Counted from the first letter of the stretch, positions 16,763 through 24,815 are shown. The stretch is 32,409 nucleotides of DNA from SVTX01 sp045638125 (GCA_045638125.1 JAZUAS010000134.1:1-32409); one strand, 5' to 3'. Notes: generated by a model not told the origin, from the sequence alone. Program-made: numbers and translations.

Positions 16763-16791
16763 ATTCTATCACAAATAGTAACGATTGTAAA
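16763..16791 (-). promoter_or_regulatory. Promoter of secreted paralogue 1
   Basis: Minus strand TTTACA (16786-16791), a 17-base spacer and TAGAAT (16763-16768), each 5 of 6 to consensus. It lies about 70 bases before the ATG at 16695. The gap 16696-17003 holds this promoter, an inverted repeat at 16823-16841 and the terminator of the upstream gene, with no further gene. Confidence 0.75.
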
Positions 16792-16822
16792 TACGCATTA
16801 TTTACAAAAACAGTTTATTTTT

Positions 16823-16841
16823 ATTGTGCTAATTACACAAT
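16823..16841. promoter_or_regulatory. Inverted repeat upstream of the paralogue 1 promoter
   Basis: ATTGTG and CACAAT arms are separated by 7 bases. The site lies about 30 bases upstream of the -35 box, a place fit for an activator. No regulator can be named. Confidence 0.35.
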
Positions 16842-16935
16842 CTAAAAAATAAAATTCACACAGATTTCACAATAACAGTTAATGCGTTAATTCAATAATT
16901 GCCAAACATTTATTGCTGCGAAAAATCCTTGGAAA

Positions 16936-16976
16936 GTACAAAAATCAAGCGTTCCACGAATGGAACGCTTGATTTT
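16936..16976 (-). terminator. Intrinsic terminator after secreted paralogue 2
   Basis: A perfect 16-pair stem (16941-16956 with 16961-16976) has a 4-base loop and core AAGCGTTCCA/TGGAACGCTT. On the minus strand it ends in a T-rich run. It starts about 28 bases after the stop of the gene at 17004. Confidence 0.88.
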
Positions 16977-17003
16977 TTAGTTATTCGGGGCTATCTGCCC
17001 AAA

Positions 17004-18716
17004 TTACTTTTTCTTTTTAAACGCAACGAAACTAACGCCTGCGGCAAGGGTGATCATAGCGATCGCACCAAAGCCTACGGTGCCAAAGCAACCACCGGAT
17101 GACGTGGTATCACCGGTATTGTCGCCAGCTTCAGTCTGCTTATCGGTCTCCTGAGGAGCGGTCTCCTGAGGATTGGTTTCCTGAGGATTGGTTTCCTGAG
17201 GATTGGTCTCCTGAGGATTGGTTTCCTGAGGATTGGTCTCCTGAGGATCGGTCTCCTGAGGATCGGTCTCAGTGTCAGTGGGCGCGTCGGTTTCTTCTTC
17301 TTCAACCCAACCCTGAGCAGTAAGGAATTCATTAATGTAAGTCTTTGCCTCATCCTCATTTCTGAAGAATGCTGCAAAGCAAACGTCGAACTCGTTTCTG
17401 CCGGGAGTGGTGATATTAATCTTATCTATGTCAAATCTAATTCCGTTGATTCTTCCGCTTGCGTCCCAGCTGGCTTCCTCGCTCACATTTGTGGTGAAGT
17501 AAAGATACGTATCGTCTCCAACCACAACAGTCTCATCATTATGGAACTTATTTGCCCAAATGTCTCTTATCGAACGATCGTCACTTTCAGATACATCTTC
17601 TCCTGCCATAATAAACAGATTACAGCTTTCAAAGAAGCCTGAGCAACCACCATCATCAGGGCAAGTGCAGAAGTTTTTGGTAAGTACAACAAGTACGGGG
17701 AAATCATCAATGTCGTAAGATACCGAATTCTTAACGCCAAATCCTATTCTAAGAAGGGCTCTGTCACTAGTGTAGTGAATATAGTTTTCTTCTGTCAAGG
17801 AAGTAATTCCGCTGTTCTTTACGGTAGACTTCGAGTCAGATGCAAGACGGTTACCGTTCAAAAGAATAGCGGGTTGATTTTCGGGAACTTCGTTGGGGTC
17901 TGCAATCTCAGCAGGAGTATATTCATCATCGACATAAACGGGCTCCGCGCTGTCATCACCCATAGGGGTAAGTGCGGTCGCCTTGTTCTCGCCGTACTTG
18001 AGAACGGTACAGGTAGATGTTCCGCCCTGTTTGTTATTATGCATATTGAAGCCTACGTATGCCTCACCGTCAGCAAAATGCTCGTTCATCCAAGCAACCG
18101 TAACATCGTCGATAGGCGCGCCGTTGACAGACATTGAATAACCGTCAACGTCGCTCCAAGTAATTTCAAGAGCGAGCAGAAGGTTTCCGGCAGCGTCAAA
18201 ATGCTCAAAATCTTTTGCAACACTGCTTCCACCACCGGATTTGAAATTCGAATAATACCAACCTACTGCAGTTAAATTCTTGCTGTCAGTAGGACGAACA
18301 AGTGTGGTTACACCCTCTCCGTCTATTTCTTTGTTCGAGGAGCCAACGTTTACGTACTTTGTGTCGTAAATATTGAACGAAAACCATTTATCACCCGCAT
18401 CATAAGAAAACTCGTCAACTCTTACCTGCATATAAACGCCGTTCTTCAGGTTGACCTTTTCCTTTGTCTGTATACCAACCTTGGGAGTGCTAATAGTCCA
18501 GCCGGGAGAAGTAAGCTTAAGTCCCTCACCGCGAACGTAGGAATAACCGGGAATACAACTGTACTGATCCGCCTCGGGGTCGAAATCATCTCTGAATTCC
18601 TTTGCTGTTCCGTACACCTCCCACATTCCGTCAACTGCCGACGCGGGAACTGCTAAAAGCACCGCGAGAGATAGCAGCATTGAAGCAGAAATGATCATTG
18701 CTAAAAATTTCTTCAT
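17004..18716 (-). CDS. Secreted, probably C-terminally anchored surface protein (paralogue 2)
   Basis: Same architecture as the neighbouring gene at 15022-16695. A signal peptide is likely cut after VPASA at residue 27. The jelly-roll-like domain shares LKNGVYMQVR, and a second domain has NFCTC...C at 350-358. A linker of eight PQET units follows, then SGGCFGTVGFGAIA, a hydrophobic helix and KKKK. The protein has 570 residues from the ATG at 18716, chosen because AAAGGAG lies 7 bases upstream; an ATG two codons earlier is too close to it. Upstream -10/-35 boxes and a strong terminator make it monocistronic. The two paralogues differ through the ectodomains but are nearly identical at the tail. 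Function unknown. Confidence 0.85.
   Translation of the reverse strand: MKKFLAMIISASMLLSLAVLLAVPASAVDGMWEVYGTAKEFRDDFDPEADQYSCIPGYSYVRGEGLKLTSPGWTISTPKVGIQTKEKVNLKNGVYMQVRVDEFSYDAGDKWFSFNIYDTKYVNVGSSNKEIDGEGVTTLVRPTDSKNLTAVGWYYSNFKSGGGSSVAKDFEHFDAAGNLLLALEITWSDVDGYSMSVNGAPIDDVTVAWMNEHFADGEAYVGFNMHNNKQGGTSTCTVLKYGENKATALTPMGDDSAEPVYVDDEYTPAEIADPNEVPENQPAILLNGNRLASDSKSTVKNSGITSLTEENYIHYTSDRALLRIGFGVKNSVSYDIDDFPVLVVLTKNFCTCPDDGGCSGFFESCNLFIMAGEDVSESDDRSIRDIWANKFHNDETVVVGDDTYLYFTTNVSEEASWDASGRINGIRFDIDKINITTPGRNEFDVCFAAFFRNEDEAKTYINEFLTAQGWVEEEETDAPTDTETDPQETDPQETNPQETNPQETNPQETNPQETNPQETAPQETDKQTEAGDNTGDTTSSGGCFGTVGFGAIAMITLAAGVSFVAFKKKK
17145..17264. repeat. Eight 15-bp tandem repeats coding for PQET units
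   Basis: Eight contiguous 15-base units of the form GGTYTCCTGAGGATT encode DPQET (2), NPQET (5) and APQET (1) in the linker of paralogue 2. The same unit occurs three times in paralogue 1. Confidence 0.95.
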
Positions 18717-18773
18717 AAACATTCTCCTTTTATCAATAGTGTTTTTTCGCAATATTTTATTGCTACTGTTAAT

Positions 18774-18802
18774 ATTTTAGCATAAAAACGCTCAGAAATC
18801 AA
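18774..18802 (-). promoter_or_regulatory. Probable promoter of secreted paralogue 2
   Basis: Minus strand TTGATT (18797-18802), a 17-base spacer and TAAAAT (18774-18779). It lies about 58 bases before the ATG, in the 167-base gap below the radical SAM gene. Confidence 0.6.
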
Positions 18803-18883
18803 TTGACAAATTCTATATATTTTTTTTTGGCATTTTGTGCATATTGTACATATTCTCGAAAGAAAAGGCGCTTTTGACATAAA

Positions 18884-19843
18884 TCAAAAGTTTTTCCCTT
18901 GCCAGAGATTGTCGTAAAACATTTTCTTATCAATATTATTTATGACCACGGTCTTTTTTCGACTCCAATCGGGTGCCAGCAGCTCGCTCTGCATACCGTC
19001 ACCCGTAAGTCTGCCAATAACGGTGTCGGGGGGCAGGAGAGTGAGAGCGTTTGCGACAATATCAACGTATTCGTCCATTTCCAATGGAGTGTACTTCCCC
19101 TCATTATAAATATCGGCAAGTCGAGTTCCGCGAATGACGTGCAAAAGATGGATTTTCACCTGCTCGGGATGTAAATTCGCCACCGTTTTTACGCTCTCCA
19201 GCATCATATCTCGGCTTTCATCGGGCAGACCGAAAATAAGGTGAACGCAGATATTTATTTTTTTGGACGCGGAACGCAATTTTTCATATCCTGCAAGGAA
19301 ATCCATGAAGCTGTGACCTCGGTTGATCGCAAACGCCGTGGAGTCGTGGACGGTCTGCAAGCCAAGCTCTACGGTCAGCACCGTCCTCTCGGCAAGCTCC
19401 GCCAGATAATCAACCACATCGTCTTCAAGACAGTCCGCGCGAGTTGCGATATTCAGACCTACGACGCCATCTTTCGCCATTACGCTCTCCACTTTTTCAC
19501 GGATGACCGAAAGCGGAGCGTAGGTATTGGTATGCGCCTGAAAATAGGGAATGTATTTGTCGGTCTTCCATTTGCTTGAAAGCTGATTTTTGATTATTTC
19601 AAACTGCTCGGCGATTGGCAGGACCGCATCGGCGGCAAAGTCTCCGCTGCCTCTGGGCGAGCAGTAAATACAACCGCCCACCGAGCATTTTCCGTCGATA
19701 TTCGGGCAGGTAAATCCCGCGTCAAGGGGGATCTTCATGCACTTGCCGCCAAAGGTCTTGCGGAGGTAATAATCGTAGGTGTAATACCTCTTATTGGAAT
19801 CGCTGTTTTTAAAGGGATTTATATCGGATTGTTTTATTTTCAT
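18884..19843 (-). CDS. Radical SAM protein, TIGR01212/YhcC (YtqA) type
   Basis: The 319 residues carry the family's cysteine pattern CPNIDGKCSVGGCIYC (about 46-61; cluster ligands C46, C58 and C61). They also have YFQAHTNTYAPL, GLNIATRADCL, VELGLQTVHD, INRGHSF and VHLIFGLPDESRDMM, all typical of this group. The family's reaction is not firmly established; Elp3-like relatedness suggests tRNA or small-molecule modification. I chose the ATG at 19843 because AGAAGGGA lies 8 bases upstream; the longer frame lacks one. A small hairpin, CTTTTGA/TCAAAAG (18871-18890), overlaps the stop. Confidence 0.9.
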   Translation of the reverse strand: MKIKQSDINPFKNSDSNKRYYTYDYYLRKTFGGKCMKIPLDAGFTCPNIDGKCSVGGCIYCSPRGSGDFAADAVLPIAEQFEIIKNQLSSKWKTDKYIPYFQAHTNTYAPLSVIREKVESVMAKDGVVGLNIATRADCLEDDVVDYLAELAERTVLTVELGLQTVHDSTAFAINRGHSFMDFLAGYEKLRSASKKINICVHLIFGLPDESRDMMLESVKTVANLHPEQVKIHLLHVIRGTRLADIYNEGKYTPLEMDEYVDIVANALTLLPPDTVIGRLTGDGMQSELLAPDWSRKKTVVINNIDKKMFYDNLWQGKNF

Positions 19844-19953
19844 TCTTTTATTCCCTTCTGAATTGTATTTGAGTAGTAAATCGGCAAATAAACGACACTC
19901 TAAATTATATATCATTTTGAAAGTTCTTGAAAGGAGTTGGGGGTATGGGGGAA

Positions 19954-19983
19954 GAGGGAAACTTCTTTCAAGAAGTTTCCCTC
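19954..19983. repeat. Perfect 14-bp inverted repeat in a clostridial-type intergenic element
   Basis: GAGGGAAACTTCTT (19954-19967) and AAGAAGTTTCCCTC (19970-19983) form a perfect stem. It is preceded by a G-rich run (19934-19953) and by TTCTTGAAA (19924-19932), which can pair alternatively with TTTCAAGAA (19966-19974). It lies directly after the aminotransferase stop and could act as its 3' end, but no T-tract follows on the minus strand. Confidence 0.65.
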
Positions 19984-19995
19984 ATATCTCACAAA

Positions 19996-21270
19996 TCATT
20001 TCAAAAATTTTTCCACAGCCGCCAATCTGACACAAACGGTCAACACCTTCATCGCCTTATCAAGCTCCTCAAGAGAGGGATAGGTGGGCGCGATACGGAT
20101 ATTGGAGTCATCGGGGTCGTAGCCGTAGGGGTAGGTCGCGCCAACGGTAGTGAGGGTAAGACCTGCCTCCTTGGCGAGAGCATAAGCTCTCTTCGCGCAT
20201 CCCTTTTCAACGAACAGGCTGATGAAATATCCGCCGTTGGGGTCTGTCCAGTGAGCGATACCTCTGGGAGCAAGCTCGCGGGCAAGATGCTCCTTAACAA
20301 GAGCAAACTTGGGAGCAATAATAGCCGCATGCTTCTTCATGTGAGCCTTGATATTCTCGGCATTACCGAAGAATTTAACATGACGTAGCTGGTTTATTCT
20401 ATCAAAGTTGATAGCCTGCGCCTTCATGATTTCCTTAATCTGCTTAAGGTTATTCTCACTTGCCGCCATAAGAGCTACACCGTTGCCGGGGTAGGTAATT
20501 TTACTTGTGGAATAGAAGCAAAGCACTCTGTCGGGGTTGCCTGCGTCACAGCACTCCTGGATAATATCAAGAAGCTCGTCGCTCTTGTCATAGAGGTCGT
20601 GAACGGCATAGGCGTTATCCCACATAATGCGGAAATCCTTTGCCGCAGTCTTCATATATGCAAGACGGCGAACCGTCTCATCGGAATAGGTAATTCCGTC
20701 GGGGTTAGAATACTTGGGATTGCACCAGATACCCTTAACTGCGGGATCCTTTACAAGCTCCTCAACGGCGTCCATATCGGGGCCGGTGGGGGTCATATTA
20801 ACGTTGACCATCTCGATACCGAGGGACTGAGTAACCATGAAATGGCGGTCATATCCGGGCACGGGACAGATAAACTTTACCTTTTCTTCACGGCACCAAG
20901 GTCTGTCGCTTCCGCATACACCGTAAAGCATTGCGCGAGCGATCGTATCATACATAAAGGTCAGGGACGAGCTTCCGCCGAGAAGGATATTTTCGGAAGG
21001 AATAGTAAGAAGCTCGGAGAACATCTTCTGCGCCTCCGGCACACCCTCAAAAAGACCGTAGTTACGGCAATCAAAGCCTGCCTCGGTCTTGCAATCCTCT
21101 GCTCCCTTCAAGATGGTAAGCAGACCGTCCGAGAGGTTGAGCTGCTCGGTACATGGCTTACCTCTGGATATATCCAGCTTAAGTCCGCTTGCCTTGATTG
21201 CTTCATATTCTTTAACAAGGCTCTCTTTCTCTGCCACAAGAGCCTCATGGGACATTTCGCAATATTTCAT
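19996..21270 (-). CDS. Aspartate aminotransferase, class Ic-like (MocR-type aminotransferase family)
   Basis: PLP-dependent fold-type I transaminase of 424 residues, probably interconverting aspartate and 2-oxoglutarate with oxaloacetate and glutamate. SRGKPCTEQLNLSDGL near residue 35 marks the class Ic group. GGSSSLTFMYDTI contacts PLP phosphate, and PVPGYDRHFMVTQ, WCNPKYSNPDG and MWDNAYAVHDLY follow. The PLP Lys lies in FYSTSKITYPGNGVAL. NGGYFISL and NIRIAPTYPS with the substrate-binding Arg close the domain. It has its own promoter. GGAG lies about 12 bases before the ATG, rather far. Confidence 0.92.
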   Translation of the reverse strand: MKYCEMSHEALVAEKESLVKEYEAIKASGLKLDISRGKPCTEQLNLSDGLLTILKGAEDCKTEAGFDCRNYGLFEGVPEAQKMFSELLTIPSENILLGGSSSLTFMYDTIARAMLYGVCGSDRPWCREEKVKFICPVPGYDRHFMVTQSLGIEMVNVNMTPTGPDMDAVEELVKDPAVKGIWCNPKYSNPDGITYSDETVRRLAYMKTAAKDFRIMWDNAYAVHDLYDKSDELLDIIQECCDAGNPDRVLCFYSTSKITYPGNGVALMAASENNLKQIKEIMKAQAINFDRINQLRHVKFFGNAENIKAHMKKHAAIIAPKFALVKEHLARELAPRGIAHWTDPNGGYFISLFVEKGCAKRAYALAKEAGLTLTTVGATYPYGYDPDDSNIRIAPTYPSLEELDKAMKVLTVCVRLAAVEKFLK

Positions 21271-21314
21271 TAAAAAATTTCACTCCGTATTTCTAAAATA
21301 TAACAACAAGGGAC

Positions 21315-21343
21315 ATTATACCACACATCAAGTGAAAATGCAA
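21315..21343 (-). promoter_or_regulatory. Promoter of the aminotransferase gene
   Basis: Minus strand TATAAT (21315-21320) is preceded by TGG, an extended -10. A weak TTGCAT (21338-21343) lies 17 bases further upstream. Confidence 0.65.
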
Positions 21344-21381
21344 GATATATTTTGAAATTTTGCAAAATTTTTCAAAAAAAC

Positions 21382-23805
21382 TTATTTTTTCCAAAATCTG
21401 CGAGCGATTTCTGCAAGAGAAGGTGCGTCGCCCACCAATTTAATGCCATTCCACTCCTTTGGGAACAGTTCTCTGTACTTTGGCTCGGCATATCTGTCAT
21501 CTATCAGCACCGCAATTCCTCTGTCGGTCTCGGTTCGTATAACTCGACCCACCGCCTGAAGCACCGAATTCATTCCTGGATAGGTGTATGCATAATCGTA
21601 ACCCATACCGCATTTTTCCTCGTAATAGTCGCGGATGATATTGTTTTCGTCCGAAATCCCGGGCAGACCAACGCCCACCACAACAACACCTATAAGTCGC
21701 TTTCCTGGCAGGTCTATTCCCTCGGAAAATGAACCGCCCAGCACACAAAAACCTATGCGAAGCTTGCCGTCATCCTTAAATTCGGACAGATATTCCTCAC
21801 GCTCGGCGTGCGACATATTCTTTTTCTGCACAAGGGTCGTGACCTTGGGGTATTTGGCAGTGAAAAGCTTATGAACCGCCTCCATATATCCGTAGGACGG
21901 AAAAAATACCATATAATTCCCCACCTTTGCAGACACTGTCGCCGCGATGCAGGCAGAGATCTTCTTGTTCGATTTTTCTCTGTCCTCAAATCTTGTGCTG
22001 ACAGTATCGACCGCTGCTACACAAAGGTTCTCTTTCGGGAAAGGCGACTCAAAATCGACCGAAACCGTCTTTTTGCCACCGCCCAATATGTCGGCGAAAT
22101 AGTCGGTGGGGGTAAGAGTTGCCGAAAACAAAACCGACGCTTCGGCTCTCTCAAGAGCGACAGACAGATTTCCCGACGGATCCAGACAGTAAAGCAGAAT
22201 CGACACCTTGTGATCTACGGTGTTAATAAAGGTAAGATAATGGCGATCAAAGCACTCACATATCTTTTTAAACTCGAAAATCCGATAGGAAAGCTCCTCT
22301 ACCGTAGGGAACGCCGAGTGGTCGGGATTGTACTTCATCCAACCGTCGCATTTTTCGGAAAACTCGGACAGCTCTCTCACAAAATTTTCGGGCAGGTCAC
22401 GGGCAACGTAATATCCGACACCCACGCCGTCGCCGTCGTATTTCATATTGTCCGAGCAAAGCTTTTCCAAAATTTCAAATCCGCGAAGCAAAGAAAGACA
22501 GGCATCGGTCAGCTTGCTCGTCTCACCCACAAGAGAGATTATATGTTCAAAATCTTCGCTTGACAGTCTTGACGAAAACATATCTCTCGCGCGGTCAGGC
22601 AGGTTGTGCGCCTCGTCTACAAGAAAGATAAACCTTTCTCTACCTCCGCCGAAACGCTCGTCAAAATAGCGTTTGAGATATACGGTGGGAGAGAAAACGT
22701 AGTTGTAGTCACAAATTATAACGTCACAAAGCTCGGAGAGATCAAGAGAAAACTCGTAAGGACAGATCCCTCTCACCTTGGCGAAATTTCTGATCATCGC
22801 ACTATCAAAAATCGGAGATAGCTTTAAAGCATCCTCGAGCGACGCGCTCAATTTGTCGTAATATGCATTTGCGTAGGGACAAAGCTCGGGACAACAGTTA
22901 GAGGAAAGTCTGCCGCCACGGCTCTTCGCCATATCGTTTATGCACATCTGCTCTCTCGACGAAAGCACGATAGATCGAATTTTCGATCCTGCGCTATTCA
23001 TCTTCTCTATCGCGTGATAAGCTTCACGGCGAATGCTTGATTTCGATGTAAGATAAAATATTTTATCGGCCACTCCCTCACCCATGCATTTTGCCGCAGG
23101 ATAAAGAGTTGAGATCGTCTTGCCGATACCCGTGGGAGCTTGACAGAAAAGTCTGTTTCCGTGCTTAATATCGCGGTAGCACTCCTTGATCATTTCCGCC
23201 TGACTGTTACGAAGCGAGCTATACGGAAACGGCGCGCTTGCCACTGCAACCATTCTATCCCTCGCGCGCCCTCTGAGATCTCGTCCTCTCCAAAGCACCA
23301 TTGACAGTAGCCTGTAGTAGAAGCTTCTCAACTCCTCTGCCATTACCACTTTTTCGTGATATTCGATCTCATCGCTGTCAACGTTATAATAGATCATTCT
23401 TGTATTGACGCTTCTCAGTTCCTTTGTGTTACAAAGAAAATACGCGTAGCAATAAAGCTGAGCCAAATGGAGCTGATCGACCTCGTGACTTGAGAAAATC
23501 TTCTCACCCACAGTCTTGATCTCGTCAACGGTATAGTGACCGTTATGATATATTATTCCGTCCGCTCTTCCCTTGACAAAAAAGTAGACTTCATCAACCT
23601 TGCTTGTGTTGCGAAGCTCTACCTCGCTATGATATAGCGCACCAAATGAGGTCTGAAGCTTTTGATGAACCCTCTGCCCCTCTGCCGCTCTTTCACGGAG
23701 ACTTGTGGGCGAGCGGTGACAATCAATATTCCCACGAAGAAACGCCAATTCACAAAGCTCTCTGACGCTCAACTCAACGTGGTCTCTGTCAATATCATAC
23801 CTCAT
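21382..23805 (-). CDS. DinG/XPD-like iron-sulfur helicase with N-terminal nuclease-like domain
   Basis: The 807 residues form a superfamily 2 DNA helicase of the Rad3/XPD/DinG group. Residues about 1-170 look like a PD-(D/E)XK (Cas4/AddB-like) domain: D82 in GRADGI, E95 and K97 in VDEIKTVG, then QLYCYAYF. The helicase has Walker A APTGIGKT (225-232), an insert with candidate Fe-S cysteines C290, C306/307, C311 and C350, DEAH (399-402), and motif VI QAVGRVIRTETDRG near the end. It probably acts in DNA repair, 5'-3' by family. GGGGGGTG precedes the ATG at 23805. It is a single-gene unit with its own promoter. Confidence 0.92.
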   Translation of the reverse strand: MRYDIDRDHVELSVRELCELAFLRGNIDCHRSPTSLRERAAEGQRVHQKLQTSFGALYHSEVELRNTSKVDEVYFFVKGRADGIIYHNGHYTVDEIKTVGEKIFSSHEVDQLHLAQLYCYAYFLCNTKELRSVNTRMIYYNVDSDEIEYHEKVVMAEELRSFYYRLLSMVLWRGRDLRGRARDRMVAVASAPFPYSSLRNSQAEMIKECYRDIKHGNRLFCQAPTGIGKTISTLYPAAKCMGEGVADKIFYLTSKSSIRREAYHAIEKMNSAGSKIRSIVLSSREQMCINDMAKSRGGRLSSNCCPELCPYANAYYDKLSASLEDALKLSPIFDSAMIRNFAKVRGICPYEFSLDLSELCDVIICDYNYVFSPTVYLKRYFDERFGGGRERFIFLVDEAHNLPDRARDMFSSRLSSEDFEHIISLVGETSKLTDACLSLLRGFEILEKLCSDNMKYDGDGVGVGYYVARDLPENFVRELSEFSEKCDGWMKYNPDHSAFPTVEELSYRIFEFKKICECFDRHYLTFINTVDHKVSILLYCLDPSGNLSVALERAEASVLFSATLTPTDYFADILGGGKKTVSVDFESPFPKENLCVAAVDTVSTRFEDREKSNKKISACIAATVSAKVGNYMVFFPSYGYMEAVHKLFTAKYPKVTTLVQKKNMSHAEREEYLSEFKDDGKLRIGFCVLGGSFSEGIDLPGKRLIGVVVVGVGLPGISDENNIIRDYYEEKCGMGYDYAYTYPGMNSVLQAVGRVIRTETDRGIAVLIDDRYAEPKYRELFPKEWNGIKLVGDAPSLAEIARRFWKK

Positions 23806-23839
23806 TCGCTCACCCCCCTTTCCGTGCTATTAGCTGTAA

Positions 23840-23867
23840 ATTATATCTATTATACTAATTATATCAA
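23840..23867 (-). promoter_or_regulatory. Promoter of the helicase gene
   Basis: Minus strand TTGATA (23862-23867), a 16-base spacer and TATAAT (23840-23845). Two more TATAAT hexamers lie just upstream, so alternative starts are possible. Confidence 0.65.
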
Positions 23868-23919
23868 ATACATATTAAAAAGTAAATACCCGACGAGAAA
23901 ATTACCAAAAATTTAGGGG

Positions 23920-23948
23920 TTACAATTTGCGGTCGTAGGTATTATAAT
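23920..23948 (+). promoter_or_regulatory. Promoter of the MecA-like gene
   Basis: A perfect TATAAT (23943-23948) has a weak TTACAA (23920-23925) 17 bases upstream. The start codon follows 45 bases later. Confidence 0.6.
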
Positions 23949-23992
23949 AGTAGTAGATATATTTTGAAGCAACTTAATCGAAAGGATCTACT

Positions 23993-24706
23993 ATGGAACT
24001 TATACTTATCAGCAATACGAAGCTTAAAATAATGCTGAGCGAAAGCGACATGAAAAAATATCATATTGGAAGTGAAAGCGATTGCGCCCAAGGCTCTACC
24101 AGACGCGCGATACGAACCCTGCTTGAATGTGCCAAGGACCAGATCGGATTTAACACCGATGGAGAGGAAATATTCGTTCAGCTCTATACATCTAAAAAAG
24201 GCGGATGCGAGCTCTTTGTCACGAAATGTATTTCTGACGTTTCTTCCGATGAAATATATGAAAGGATCAAAAGTCCTATTGTGTCCGATGAAACGTCACG
24301 TGAGAAAAGGCCTAAAAAACAGACTTCGCTACCCGAAGAACCCTGTGAGCAAAAAGAGATTTTAAGTCTTTCGGAGAAAAGTGAGTGCAAGCTTCCCAAG
24401 CCGAGAGAAAGACACTCGTCTCGCGTCGCCTACTCATTTTCCGGCATTTCGGATTTACTAAAAGTCTGTCAAACACTCTCTGCATCCGACATACGCCCCG
24501 AAAGCAAGGCTTTTTGCGATGAGAACGGCAACTTTTATCTTCTGCTCCTTGACACGGGAATGTCGGCATATTCGAGGCTGGACAGCTTGACGTTTATCGT
24601 CGAATACGGCAGACGCGAAAACCCCGACTGCCTGGTTTCTTACATATCCGAGCACGGAAAGACGATCTGTGACGAGAGAGCCGTAGAAACACTGGGCAAT
24701 CTTTAA
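23993..24706 (+). CDS. mecA: MecA-like adaptor protein for Clp proteolysis
   Basis: MecA proteins deliver substrates to ClpC/ClpP. The 237 residues show the family's two-domain plan. The N-terminal domain (about 1-78) has NTKLKIMLSESDMKKYHI and a helix RRAIRTLLECAKDQIGF, followed by GEEIFVQLYTSKKGGCELFVTK. A charged, low-similarity linker covers about 80-145. The C-terminal domain (about 148-237) has YSFSGISDLLKVCQTL, NGNFYLLLLD, EYGRR and ISEHGKTICDERAVETL. AAAGGA precedes the ATG. No clp gene lies in the window. Substrates cannot be inferred. Confidence 0.85.
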   Translation: MELILISNTKLKIMLSESDMKKYHIGSESDCAQGSTRRAIRTLLECAKDQIGFNTDGEEIFVQLYTSKKGGCELFVTKCISDVSSDEIYERIKSPIVSDETSREKRPKKQTSLPEEPCEQKEILSLSEKSECKLPKPRERHSSRVAYSFSGISDLLKVCQTLSASDIRPESKAFCDENGNFYLLLLDTGMSAYSRLDSLTFIVEYGRRENPDCLVSYISEHGKTICDERAVETLGNL

Positions 24707-24735
24707 GATTTTTTGACAAAAAGTGTTACACCCCC

Positions 24736-24764
24736 TTGAAAACACCGCAAAATTTTGATATAAT
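24736..24764 (+). promoter_or_regulatory. Promoter of the uracil-DNA glycosylase/AEC pair
   Basis: TTGAAA (24736-24741), a 17-base spacer and a perfect TATAAT (24759-24764). It lies 51 bases before the glycosylase ATG. Confidence 0.82.
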
Positions 24765-24815
24765 GTAATTTATAGTAAATTTTTCGGTTACAATCTTGAA
24801 AGGACGGTAAAAAAT

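Noticed and set aside
15484..16845. Plus-strand open frame of 453 codons opposite the secreted paralogue 1
   Set aside because: The minus-strand frame has a signal peptide, ribosome binding site, promoter and terminator; the plus-strand one has none.
17145..17264. Possible CRISPR array
   Set aside because: The units are contiguous 15-mers without spacers and are in frame with a coding sequence; they are protein linker repeats.
18871..18890. CTTTTGA/TCAAAAG hairpin as terminator of the radical SAM gene
   Set aside because: The stem is only 7 mostly A-T pairs, overlaps the stop codon and lacks a clean T-tract on the minus strand.
19904..19909. TATAAT before the radical SAM gene on the minus strand
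   Set aside because: No acceptable -35 box at 16-18 bases, so I did not list it as a promoter, although it may work.
21808..22563. Plus-strand open frame inside the helicase region
   Set aside because: It overlaps the helicase motifs on the other strand and has no binding site or family resemblance.
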